Assembly: GCA_964597685.1 (NCBI GenBank)
Contig: CAZQZC010000053.1
Coordinates: 1-16,463 of the forward strand
Origin: JBCBTJ01 sp964597685
Lineage (GTDB): Bacteria; Pseudomonadota; Alphaproteobacteria; Caulobacterales; Hyphomonadaceae
DNA: 16,463 nt
Reading direction: 5' to 3'
The notes beneath the pieces were generated by a model. That model was given only the letters and a program-made list of their open reading frames with translations, did not search any database and had not been told where the DNA came from. The stretch's first letter is position 1, and every line of letters begins with the position of its first letter. The position numbers and the translations under genes are program-made. Positions 7,496 to 13,903 of this stretch are shown here, one piece after another.

Positions 7496-8068
7496 CTAAG
7501 AATCGTCAGCCGTCGGACCCGCATCGAGGCGAAAGCGCGAACCAGTGCGATTGAAGGCGATTTGGTCTTCAGTCAGATCGAACCCGACCAGCACCTCGAA
7601 ATTCGCGCCAGACACCGTTTCATCGGCGCGCGGAATGATGATGCGCTGCACCTCGGCGGTCGCGGCGTCGACCAAACCGTCGTCGAATCGCGCCTCGACA
7701 GCGAAAACCTGTTTCGAGAGCACCTTCCCGCTGCGCCGCGTCACGGCGACGAAATAAGGGTAGACATGGCGATTGGCGACGCCCTTCTCGCCCTTGCCGA
7801 AGGCGAATTTGATCTCGACCTCCGCCAACAGCGGATCATCGCCGACATAGCGGCAGAACAAATCCACGCCGACGATCTCGCCGGAATAGGCGATGTTGCG
7901 AAATGTCGATGTTTCGCCATCGAATTCTACGATTCGCGCGGCGTCATAGATCGCGCCGACCGGCGGGCATGGCCCCGCGTTGCGGCGGCTGTCCAACGCG
8001 CCCGTTACGCCAGAGCCTCCACATGAGGCGAGGCTGAACAAAGCGGCGCAAGTAAGAATGGTGCGCAT
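7496..8068 (-). CDS. Uncharacterised lipoprotein
   Basis: This predicted lipoprotein has 190 residues. The start at 8068 begins MRTILTCAALFSLASCGGSG, with lipobox LASC and lipid Cys at 16. A GGAGG ribosome site lies about 11 bases upstream. An upstream extension of the frame exists but would bury the signal peptide. The mature part contains CPPVGAIYDAARIVEFDG, then mixed beta-like segments including VEIKFAFGKGEKGVANRHVY and RIIIPRADETVSGANFEVLV. There is no recognisable catalytic motif. Two more cysteines (in GPCPPVG and LFCRYV) could pair. Similar small lipoproteins of unknown function are common in alphaproteobacteria (from memory, not searched). It is the first gene of the run leading into argS, divergent from ispH across a 107-base interval. 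Confidence 0.8.
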   Translation of the reverse strand: MRTILTCAALFSLASCGGSGVTGALDSRRNAGPCPPVGAIYDAARIVEFDGETSTFRNIAYSGEIVGVDLFCRYVGDDPLLAEVEIKFAFGKGEKGVANRHVYPYFVAVTRRSGKVLSKQVFAVEARFDDGLVDAATAEVQRIIIPRADETVSGANFEVLVGFDLTEDQIAFNRTGSRFRLDAGPTADDS

Positions 8069-8175
8069 GTGACGAAACGCCTCCGGAACCCAAACATTGA
8101 AGAAAGCGGGATATATCATCAATTTGCTTACCGGCGGCGTGCTATAGACGCAACGCTGTCCAAGCAGGAGCGACG

Positions 8176-9126
8176 ATGACTGTTCACCGCCCTTCCCTGC
8201 ACGTTGTGCTCGCCGCGCCACGAGGCTTTTGCGCGGGCGTCGACCGGGCGATCCAAATTGTCGAGGAAGCGCTCGGCAAATGGGGCCCGCCCGTCTATGT
8301 GCGCCACGAAATCGTTCACAACGACCATGTCGTCGCGCGGTTAGAGGCGATGGGCGCGGTTTTCGTGGACGAGCTTGAGGACTGCCCGGACGACCGGCCC
8401 GTCGTATTCTCGGCCCATGGCGTCGCGAAATCAGTGCCAGAGGCGGCCGAAGCGCGTCAGATGATCTATGTCGACGCGACCTGTCCGCTGGTGTCGAAAG
8501 TCCATTTGGAGGCCGAGCGTCATCACCGCGAGGGCCGCGAAATTATTCTGATCGGACACGCCGGACATCCCGAGATCATCGGCACGCTTGGCCAATTGCC
8601 CGACGGCGCCATGACCTTGGTCGAGACGGTCGGCGACGCCGAGGCGTTTACGCCGGTCGACCCCGACAACCTCGCCTACGTCACCCAGACGACCCTGTCG
8701 GTCGACGACACAGCAGAAATTGTGGCGGCGCTGCGAAAACGCTTTCCGGAGATCCAGACGCCGCACAAGGACGACATCTGCTATGCGACCACCAATCGCC
8801 AAGAAGCGGTGAAGGCGATCGCGTCCGCAGCCGATCTCGCTCTCGTGGTCGGCGCGGAGACGTCCTCCAATTCCAAGCGCCTTGTCGAAGTGGCCCTGCG
8901 CGCGGGCGCCGCCGACGCGCATTTGCTGGCGAGCGTCGAGGATCTGGATTGGGCGTGGCTGGACGGCGTCGAGACGCTGGGCTTGACCGCCGGCGCCAGC
9001 GCGCCAGAGGATTTGGTCGAGGAGATTCTCGACGTGCTCGGCGAACGCTACGATCTGACCGTCGAAGAAGTCCGTGTGACGCGCGAGGACGTCGTTTTCA
9101 AACTGCCGCGCGTGTTCGCCGATTGA
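8176..9126 (+). CDS. ispH: 4-hydroxy-3-methylbut-2-enyl diphosphate reductase
   Basis: IspH (LytB) carries out the last step of the MEP isoprenoid pathway, reducing HMBPP to IPP and DMAPP with a 4Fe-4S cluster. The 316-residue protein has the three cluster cysteines in APRGFCAGVDRAI (Cys19), DATCPLVSKVH (Cys103) and DDICYATTNRQ (Cys202). It also has RHEIVHN, FSAHGV, GHAGHPEIIGT (with the catalytic Glu of the family), QTTLS and SSNSKRLVEVA. Length is the usual 310-320. An AGGAG ribosome site (8166-8170) lies 5 bases before the ATG. A -10-like CTATAG sits near 8142-8147 but without a well spaced -35. The 83 bases to purB hold a short GC hairpin (9127-9139) and no T run. Confidence 0.98.
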   Translation: MTVHRPSLHVVLAAPRGFCAGVDRAIQIVEEALGKWGPPVYVRHEIVHNDHVVARLEAMGAVFVDELEDCPDDRPVVFSAHGVAKSVPEAAEARQMIYVDATCPLVSKVHLEAERHHREGREIILIGHAGHPEIIGTLGQLPDGAMTLVETVGDAEAFTPVDPDNLAYVTQTTLSVDDTAEIVAALRKRFPEIQTPHKDDICYATTNRQEAVKAIASAADLALVVGAETSSNSKRLVEVALRAGAADAHLLASVEDLDWAWLDGVETLGLTAGASAPEDLVEEILDVLGERYDLTVEEVRVTREDVVFKLPRVFAD

Positions 9127-9209
9127 GGCCGGCGCGGCCGCGCGAGCCTTGACGCAACGCGCGCGAGCGCCGACACCCGGACGCTTTCCGCACCGGACGG
9201 TCGACCGAC

Positions 9210-10508
9210 ATGATACCTCGTTACGCCAGGCCCGAAATGGCCGAGATCTGGACCCCTGAGTCCAAGTACGCGATTTGGCTGGAGATCGAGACCTTGGCGG
9301 CCGAGGCGATGGCGGAGCTTGGCCAGGTCCCGGCGTCGGCGCCTGCGACGGTGCGCGCCAAAGGCGGTTTCGACGCCGCGCGCATCGATGAAATCGAACG
9401 CGAAGTGAAGCACGACGTCATCGCTTTCCTCACCAATGTCGCCGAGCACGCCGGCGACGAGGCGCGCTTCCTGCACAAAGGGCTGACCTCGTCGGACGTC
9501 TTGGACACGTGCCTCGCGGTTCAGCTGACCCGCGCGAGCGATCTTCTGGACGCCGGCCTGGATCGGGTATTGGCGGCGCTCAAATCCCGCGCTTTCGAAC
9601 ACAAGCTGACCCCAACCATCGGACGCAGCCACGGCATCCACGCGGAACCGACGACGTTCGGCGTGAAGCTCGCAGGCTTCCATGCTGAGTTCCAGCGCGC
9701 AAAAATGCGCCTGGCGGGCGCGCGAGCGGAAATCGCCACCTGCGCAATCTCCGGCGCAGTGGGCACGTTCGCGAATGTTGATCCGCGCGTGGAGGCCTAC
9801 GTCGCGGACAAATTGGGCCTCCAGCCCGAACCGGTGTCCACCCAGGTGATACCCCGCGACCGGCATGCCGCCTTTTTTGCGGCGCTCGCCGTGATCGCCG
9901 CCTCGGTCGAACGTCTGGCGACGGAGATCCGCCATTTGCAGCGCACGGAAGTTCTGGAGGCGGAGGAATACTTTTCCAAGGGGCAGAAGGGATCCTCCGC
10001 CATGCCCCATAACCGCAACCCGGTCCTGACGGAGAAATTGACGGGCTTGGCGCGCCTCGTCCGCTCAGCCGTAATTCCGGCGCTTGAAAACGTCGCTCTG
10101 TGGCACGAGCGGGACATCTCTCACTCCTCCGTTGAGCGCGGCATCGGCCCCGACGCGACAATCCATCTCGACTTCGCGCTGCACCGCCTCGCCGGCGTGA
10201 TCGACAATCTGGTCATATATCCAGACGCGATGCGGGCGAATCTGGACCGTCTGGGCGGACTGCACAATTCACAGCGGGTTCTGCTCGCCTTGGTCGAAGC
10301 CGGCGCGACGCGCGAAGACGCCTATGCCCTGGTGCAGCGCAACGCCATGCGAACCTGGGCCGGCGAAGGCGACTTTCTGGGCTTTCTGAAGACCGACGCC
10401 GAGGTGAGCGCGCGCATTCCGGCGGACAAGCTCGAGGCGCTGTTCGATCTCGATTACCATTTTCAGCAGGTCGATACGATTTTCGCCCGGGTGTTCGGAG
10501 ACGCGTGA
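9210..10508 (+). CDS. purB: Adenylosuccinate lyase with altered signature lysine
   Basis: PurB cleaves SAICAR and adenylosuccinate to release fumarate in purine synthesis. The 432-residue protein aligns without gaps in numbering to the B. subtilis enzyme over the active site: KHDV with His68, GRSHGIHAEPTT with His141, and the flexible serine loop GSSAMPHNRNPVLTEKL at 261-277 with Glu275. The oddity is Asn268 (codon AAC at 10011-10013), where the fumarase/aspartase-superfamily signature has Lys; residue 276, normally Asn, is Lys. Lys268 and Glu275 are described as required in the B. subtilis enzyme, so activity may be changed. The rest of the fold is well kept (ENVALWHERDISHSSVERG, NSQRVLLALVEAG). 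The start codon ATG at 9210 (MIPRYARPEM) is family-typical; the ribosome site is weak. The stop overlaps the ATG of the next gene. Confidence 0.95.
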   Translation: MIPRYARPEMAEIWTPESKYAIWLEIETLAAEAMAELGQVPASAPATVRAKGGFDAARIDEIEREVKHDVIAFLTNVAEHAGDEARFLHKGLTSSDVLDTCLAVQLTRASDLLDAGLDRVLAALKSRAFEHKLTPTIGRSHGIHAEPTTFGVKLAGFHAEFQRAKMRLAGARAEIATCAISGAVGTFANVDPRVEAYVADKLGLQPEPVSTQVIPRDRHAAFFAALAVIAASVERLATEIRHLQRTEVLEAEEYFSKGQKGSSAMPHNRNPVLTEKLTGLARLVRSAVIPALENVALWHERDISHSSVERGIGPDATIHLDFALHRLAGVIDNLVIYPDAMRANLDRLGGLHNSQRVLLALVEAGATREDAYALVQRNAMRTWAGEGDFLGFLKTDAEVSARIPADKLEALFDLDYHFQQVDTIFARVFGDA

Positions 10509-10978
10509 TGGTGAGCTTTGGACGCGCCGCCTTTGCAGCAGCGGCGGCTGTCATCGCCACGGCCGCGCCCGCGGCGAGCGAGCCCGTCCTGAAAATTATC
10601 AACATCACCGCCGAATGGTGTCCCAATTGCCATCTTTTTGAACCGCAATTGGCCGCCGCCCTACGCGGCTATTCCAGCGACGACGTCGAAGTGGTGAATC
10701 TCGACCTGACGATCCTGCGGACCGACGGCAAGGCGACGGCGTACGCCAAGGCCGCAGACCTCGCCGAGCGCCACCGCGCTGGCGCCTTCTGGCGACGCTA
10801 CGAGGGCGTAACCGGGCTTGCAGGAATCGTCGCCGCCGATACGGGCGAGCTGATGATTTGCTTGCACAAGGGCTTTGACGCAGCAGACATTGCCGACTTT
10901 CTCGACCAAGCGCACATTCTCGCCCTGCGCCGTGAACCGGGGCGGCGCATGCCGGACGGCCCCTGGTGTCCGGAATAA
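10508..10978 (+). CDS. Secreted thioredoxin-fold protein, WCPNC, no cis-Pro
   Basis: This 156-residue protein has an N-terminal signal peptide (MVSFGRAAFAAAAAVIATAA, cleavage probably near residue 24) and then a thioredoxin-like domain, so it is probably periplasmic. The active-site motif is INITAEWCPNCHLFEP, with Cys38 and Cys41. The strand that normally carries the thioredoxin cis-proline reads VTGLAGIVAADTGE (about 101-114) with no proline. Extra cysteines occur at 118 and 154, the latter in the terminal GPWCPE. The ATG at 10508 shares one base with the purB stop (TGATG), which implies coupling; an in-frame GTG one codon earlier is less likely. Its redox partner is unknown. It could be a thiol-disulfide enzyme, or a metal-binding thioredoxin relative, as altered cis-Pro positions are known to permit. 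Confidence 0.8.
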   Translation: MVSFGRAAFAAAAAVIATAAPAASEPVLKIINITAEWCPNCHLFEPQLAAALRGYSSDDVEVVNLDLTILRTDGKATAYAKAADLAERHRAGAFWRRYEGVTGLAGIVAADTGELMICLHKGFDAADIADFLDQAHILALRREPGRRMPDGPWCPE

Positions 10979-11006
10979 CGCCCTTCGCAGCGCTCAATTC
11001 ACTGTG

Positions 11007-11028
11007 AGGCCGGCCACTGGGGCCTTTT
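11007..11028 (+). terminator. Weak candidate terminator after the purB-thioredoxin pair
   Basis: AGGCC (11007-11011) pairs with GGCCT (11021-11025), with further possible CC/GG pairing inside the loop, and four T residues follow from 11025. The stem is short and the T run minimal, so termination would be partial at best. It directly abuts the palindromic region upstream of the next gene. Confidence 0.35.
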
Positions 11029-11061
11029 GACGATGTTTGTCGTCTACATATGTCGTCAAAA
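11025..11061. promoter_or_regulatory. Operator-like inverted repeat upstream of thioredoxin lipoprotein gene
   Basis: A perfect 9-bp inverted repeat, TTTTGACGA (11025-11033) and TCGTCAAAA (11053-11061), is separated by 19 bases. Inside it are a second TCGTC (11040-11044), a direct repeat of TGTCGTC at 11038 and 11051, and the perfect 8-bp palindrome ACATATGT (11046-11053). TTGACG at 11027 is a good -35 hexamer, though the -10 is unclear. The layering suggests a regulator-binding site controlling the gene at 11093. The regulator is unknown. Confidence 0.45.
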
Positions 11062-11092
11062 AGCAACGTTCTTGAAGGGAAGGACCATTCGC

Positions 11093-11536
11093 ATGCGCAC
11101 CGCGCTCATAGCTGGATTGGCAGGACTAGCCGCAGCCTGTTCACAAGCGACAGATGCGACGCCGACATCCAACACTCATATCGCTTCCACGCTCGACGAG
11201 GATACGAAAATCGCAGCGGTTCTGATCCGCGCCGATTGGTGTGCATCCTGTAAGGTTATCGAACCCAAAGTCGAAGCGCTGCGCGCTCGCGGCGATATTG
11301 ACGGCGTCCAACACATCACGCTCGATTATACGACGCGCGACGACGCAGCCTTCTTCGCCGCCGCCGACGCGGCCGGGGTTGGCGAGGCCATGCGCCGCGA
11401 ATTCGCCGACGAGATCATCACCGGCGAGGTGATCCTCGTCGACGTCAACGAGCATCTGGCGGTCGCCGACTTGCGCAAGTCCATGTCTGAAGACCGGATG
11501 GAAGAGATCATCCGCATCAAGCTCGGCGAAGCCTGA
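11093..11536 (+). CDS. Thioredoxin-fold lipoprotein, WCASC, no cis-Pro
   Basis: This 147-residue predicted lipoprotein carries a thioredoxin-like domain. The start at 11093 (MRTALIAGLAGLAAACSQAT) is preceded by AAGGGAAGGA 9 bases upstream and gives a lipoprotein signal with lipid Cys at 16; starting earlier at 11027 would hide it. The domain contains AAVLIRADWCASCKVIEPKV with Cys50 and Cys53. Then come HITLDYTTRDDAAFF and IITGEVILVDVNEH (about 108-121), where the usual cis-proline before the strand is absent, as in the preceding protein. The shared T-G-x-[AV] pattern hints that the two proteins are related to each other. The gene ends 4 bases from the convergent zeta-subunit gene. It has its own palindromic upstream region, so it is probably regulated separately from purB. 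Function and partner are unknown. Confidence 0.8.
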   Translation: MRTALIAGLAGLAAACSQATDATPTSNTHIASTLDEDTKIAAVLIRADWCASCKVIEPKVEALRARGDIDGVQHITLDYTTRDDAAFFAAADAAGVGEAMRREFADEIITGEVILVDVNEHLAVADLRKSMSEDRMEEIIRIKLGEA

Positions 11537-11540
11537 GTAT

Positions 11541-11870
11541 TTAGCTGGACGCCTCTTTGAGGACCTGTTCGCGGGCGACAGGCGTCAACGCCGCCATTTG
11601 TTCGCGAATTTGTCCGTCATCGCGCTTAACGCCCTTGGCGTCGAAATCGCCGCGCACCTTGCGGAAAACGTCCTCGTCGCCGGGCTCCTCCAGGTCCGCC
11701 ATCATCACCGTCTTTGAATAGGCTTCGGCGTCGTCGCCGACCAAGCCCAACAAATCGGCCGCCCAGAGCCCAAGCAATTTGTTCCGGCGTGCGTTCACCT
11801 TGAACTGCGTCGCCTGGTCGAGCGCGAACTTAGCCTCTTCAGCGCGCTCTTTATCGTCGAATTGCGCCAT
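11541..11870 (-). CDS. ATP synthase zeta-subunit family protein (DUF1476)
   Basis: This 109-residue protein belongs to the alphaproteobacterial DUF1476 family, whose Paracoccus member is the zeta subunit that inhibits ATP hydrolysis by F1-ATPase. Family features are the N-terminal MAQFDDKERAEEAKFALDQA, the central NARRNKLLGLWAADLLGLVG, and the acidic EEPGDEDVFRKVRGDF followed by a helical C terminus. Length fits (about 105-110). The start at 11870 is chosen because it gives the family N terminus and has GAGGAG 9 bases upstream; an in-frame start at 11933 would lie upstream of the predicted transcription start. It is read divergently from purC. Whether this protein inhibits the ATPase as in Paracoccus, where the N-terminal segment does the work, is inferred from family membership only. 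Confidence 0.9.
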   Translation of the reverse strand: MAQFDDKERAEEAKFALDQATQFKVNARRNKLLGLWAADLLGLVGDDAEAYSKTVMMADLEEPGDEDVFRKVRGDFDAKGVKRDDGQIREQMAALTPVAREQVLKEASS

Positions 11871-11903
11871 CTGCCGCGGCTCCTCGTCTGTCGTTGCAGA
11901 TTT

Positions 11904-11933
11904 GGTATACGCTGCGGGGCGCACGTGTTTCAA
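11904..11933 (-). promoter_or_regulatory. Promoter of the zeta-subunit gene
   Basis: On the minus strand, TTGAAA (11933-11928) and TATACC (11909-11904) are separated by 18 bases, both close to the sigma-70 consensus. The expected start site is near 11897, giving a leader of about 27 bases that includes the GAGGAG ribosome site before the ATG at 11870. This supports the shorter start. The opposing purC promoter must lie in the remaining bases up to 12064; only weak candidates were seen there (TTGTGA 11962, TGTAAC 11983, spacer 15). Confidence 0.55.
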
Positions 11934-12064
11934 CCAGGTCGATCAAGTGCTGAAAACGTATTTGTGACTTGCGCCGCGCTCATGTAACGTCGCCGCAGAC
12001 GACGCCGGGGCCGCGCTACATCCAGCCGCATCCGCCCTAGAGCGCGTGAAATCCGGAGACGCCC

Positions 12065-12829
12065 ATGTCACGCCGCCGCATGATCTATGAAGGCAAGGCT
12101 AAGATACTCTATGAAGGTCCGGAGCCGGGCACTCTGGTTCAGCACTTCAAAGACGACGCCACCGCCTACAACGCCGAGAAACGCGCAGTCCTCGACGGCA
12201 AGGGCGTTCTGAACAACCGCATCTCTGAGTTCATGATGACGCGGCTCAGCGAGGTCGGCGTGCCGAACCACTTCATCCGCCGAATCAATATGCGGGAACA
12301 ATTGATCAAAGAGGTCGAGATCATTCCGCTTGAAGTGGTCGTGCGGAATGTGGCGGCCGGTTCGATGTCGACGCGTCTCGGCATTCCCGAGGGCGACACC
12401 CTGCCCCGATCCATCGTTGAATTCTATTACAAGAAAGACGAACTCGGCGACCCGATCGTCACGGAAGAACATATCACGGCGTTCAATTGGGCGAACACCC
12501 AGGAAATCGACGACATGATCGCATTGGCCCTGCGGGTGAACGATTTCATGTCTGGCCTGTTCGCCGGCGTCGGCATTCGACTTGTCGACTTCAAGCTTGA
12601 GTTCGGCCGCTATTACGAGGGCGACACGGTCCGCACCATCCTCGCCGACGAGATCAGCCCGGACAGCTGCCGGCTGTGGGATCTCGAGACCGGCGAGAAA
12701 ATGGACAAGGATCGGTTCCGCCGCGACCTCGGCGGCGTCACGGACGCCTATGCCGAAGTCGCCCGCCGCCTCGGCATCATCAAACCGTCAGGCGCGGCGG
12801 AAGTGGTTAGCTTCAACGGCGGGAAGTGA
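12065..12829 (+). CDS. purC: Phosphoribosylaminoimidazole-succinocarboxamide synthase
   Basis: SAICAR synthetase joins aspartate to CAIR using ATP in purine synthesis; its product is the substrate of PurB encoded upstream. The 254-residue protein has RRRMIYEGKAKILYEG at the N terminus (ATP-binding region), DGKGVLNNRISEFMM, the signature IIPLEVVVRNVAAGS, LVDFKLEFG, and ILADEISPDSCRLWD. Length matches bacterial PurC (about 235-255). CCGGAG lies 6 bases before the ATG. It is the first gene of the right-hand purine cluster and is divergent from the zeta-subunit gene. Confidence 0.98.
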   Translation: MSRRRMIYEGKAKILYEGPEPGTLVQHFKDDATAYNAEKRAVLDGKGVLNNRISEFMMTRLSEVGVPNHFIRRINMREQLIKEVEIIPLEVVVRNVAAGSMSTRLGIPEGDTLPRSIVEFYYKKDELGDPIVTEEHITAFNWANTQEIDDMIALALRVNDFMSGLFAGVGIRLVDFKLEFGRYYEGDTVRTILADEISPDSCRLWDLETGEKMDKDRFRRDLGGVTDAYAEVARRLGIIKPSGAAEVVSFNGGK

Positions 12830-12845
12830 GGCGCCGGAGGGGATC

Positions 12846-13139
12846 GTGACCGCGCGCCCCGAAGACCTCGCAGCTGCACGCCTCGCAACACGCGACGTCT
12901 ATAACCGCCGGGCGGCTCTTTATGACAGGCGAAGAGCCCGGTCTCTCTTTGAAAAACCTTGGCTGGACCGCTTCCTGGCGCGTGTTCGGTCGGATGATCA
13001 TGTGCTGGATCTCGGCTGCGGGTCTGGCGATCCGATCACGAGATACATCTTGTCGAGCGGCCGCCCGCCACTGGACGGACAGCGCCCGACGGCATACCGC
13101 AGAGCGTCAAAGCGAGTCGCGACGAGATCTCAGCCATGA
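12846..13139 (+). pseudogene. Truncated SAM-dependent methyltransferase
   Basis: This 97-codon frame starts at GTG (12846) with a strong GGAGGGG ribosome site 3 bases upstream, 16 bases after purC. Residues 1-70 look like the start of a class I methyltransferase: RDVYNRRAALYDRRRARSLF, then FEKPWLDRFLARV, then motif I VLDLGCGSGDPITRYI, the SAM-binding glycine loop. After about residue 72 the resemblance stops and the remaining 25 codons are Arg-rich and unrelated. The SAM acidic residue after motif I and all the substrate-binding half (about 100-130 residues) are missing. Its stop overlaps the purS ATG (ATGA). It is probably a relic left by an internal deletion, although the kept ribosome site and overlap allow that a short product is still made. 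It could not be a working methyltransferase. Confidence 0.6.
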
Positions 13140-13381
13140 AAGCCATCGTTCATGTCAGCCTGAAGGCCGGTGTTTTGGACCCGCAAGGGAAAGCCGTCGC
13201 CGACACGCTAGGTCGGCTGGGATTCGCCGAGGTCTCTGCGGCGCGCGTGGGCAAGGTCATCGAACTGGACCTCGACGACGGCCTGACGCGCGAAGACGCC
13301 GAAGCCAAAGTGCGCCGCATGTGCGAAACGCTGCTGGCGAACACAGTCGTGGAGCGTTACACGATCGAACTGGAATCCTGA
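13136..13381 (+). CDS. purS: Phosphoribosylformylglycinamidine synthase subunit PurS
   Basis: This 81-residue small subunit of the three-part FGAM synthase (PurS, PurQ, PurL) bridges the glutaminase and the synthetase in the cytoplasm. The sequence MKAIVHVSLKAGVLDPQGKA, followed by DTLGRLGFAEVSAARVGK and a C-terminal CETLLANTVVERYTIE, is the full family pattern at the usual length (about 80). The ATG lies in an ATGA overlap with the truncated methyltransferase gene. purQ is downstream but separated by a small secreted-protein gene. Confidence 0.97.
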   Translation: MKAIVHVSLKAGVLDPQGKAVADTLGRLGFAEVSAARVGKVIELDLDDGLTREDAEAKVRRMCETLLANTVVERYTIELES

Positions 13382-13497
13382 ACAGTCGTTCATTAAGTAT
13401 AAAATGGCATTTTTCTCATTTTTATTTGAAAAAGCTGCGACGGACTCTCTCGCGTCGCGCGTTGATCCAACATGCGAACCAGACAGGGAGACCTCGC

Positions 13498-13830
13498 ATG
13501 TTGAAATTCATCGTTCTCGCCGCGACCACCGCCGCCCTCGCCGCACCGTCGTTCGCGGCGCCTCCGGAGCGCCTCGGCCGCATTGACCGCAAACTGGATC
13601 GGGCCGAACGCCGTGGCGACATCGAGCAAGGCTCGCGCGCTGACCGTGTTGAAGATCGTTTCGATCGCTTCGAAGACCGCGTCGACCGCCGCGAGGACCG
13701 TCGCGACCGCGCCGTCGATCTTGGCCCGCGCGATCGCGCTGAAGACGTCCTCGATCGCGCAGAGAACCGCCTGGACCGGCTGGAAAACCGGCGCGACCGG
13801 CGCGGCGCCAAATTCGTCCGCGACAACTAA
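13498..13830 (+). CDS. Secreted Arg/Asp-rich heptad-repeat protein
   Basis: This 110-residue protein of unknown function starts MLKFIVLAATTAALAAPSFA, a clear signal peptide with cleavage after residue 20. AGGGAG lies 7 bases before the ATG. The mature 90 residues are about 30 percent arginine with many Asp and Glu. They repeat with a seven-residue period of the form D-R-x-E-[D/N]-R-x, for example DRVEDRFDRFEDRVDRRED and later DRAENRLDRLENRRDR. The pattern predicts a long, highly charged single helix or coiled coil rather than a globular domain. It has no Cys and no recognisable catalytic motif. It interrupts purS and purQ. The 116 bases upstream are AT-rich (13391-13434), unlike the rest of the window, and probably hold its own promoter. 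The function is not known. Confidence 0.75.
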   Translation: MLKFIVLAATTAALAAPSFAAPPERLGRIDRKLDRAERRGDIEQGSRADRVEDRFDRFEDRVDRREDRRDRAVDLGPRDRAEDVLDRAENRLDRLENRRDRRGAKFVRDN

Positions 13831-13837
13831 ACTATGA

Positions 13838-13865
13838 CCGCCCGTCCGGACCGCGCGCCGGGCGG
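13838..13865 (+). terminator. GC-rich hairpin before purQ
   Basis: CCGCCCG (13838-13844) and CGGGCGG (13859-13865) form a 7-bp stem around a 14-base loop that contains the palindrome TCCGGA. No T run follows, only GCTT. It could partly terminate transcripts from the heptad-repeat gene or stabilise their end. It lies only 38 bases before the purQ ATG. Confidence 0.35.
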
Positions 13866-13903
13866 GCTTCCCCGCGGCCCCGAGTCGCTGCTACAGGCGG
13901 CTT

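Noticed and set aside
8124..8148. Possible ispH promoter TTGCTT with TATAGA.
   Set aside because: The spacer is only 13 bases, so the pair is not a credible sigma-70 promoter; only the -10-like part might be real.
9127..9139. Hairpin GGCCG-GCG-CGGCC after ispH.
   Set aside because: Five base pairs with no T run in GC-rich DNA is not enough to call a terminator.
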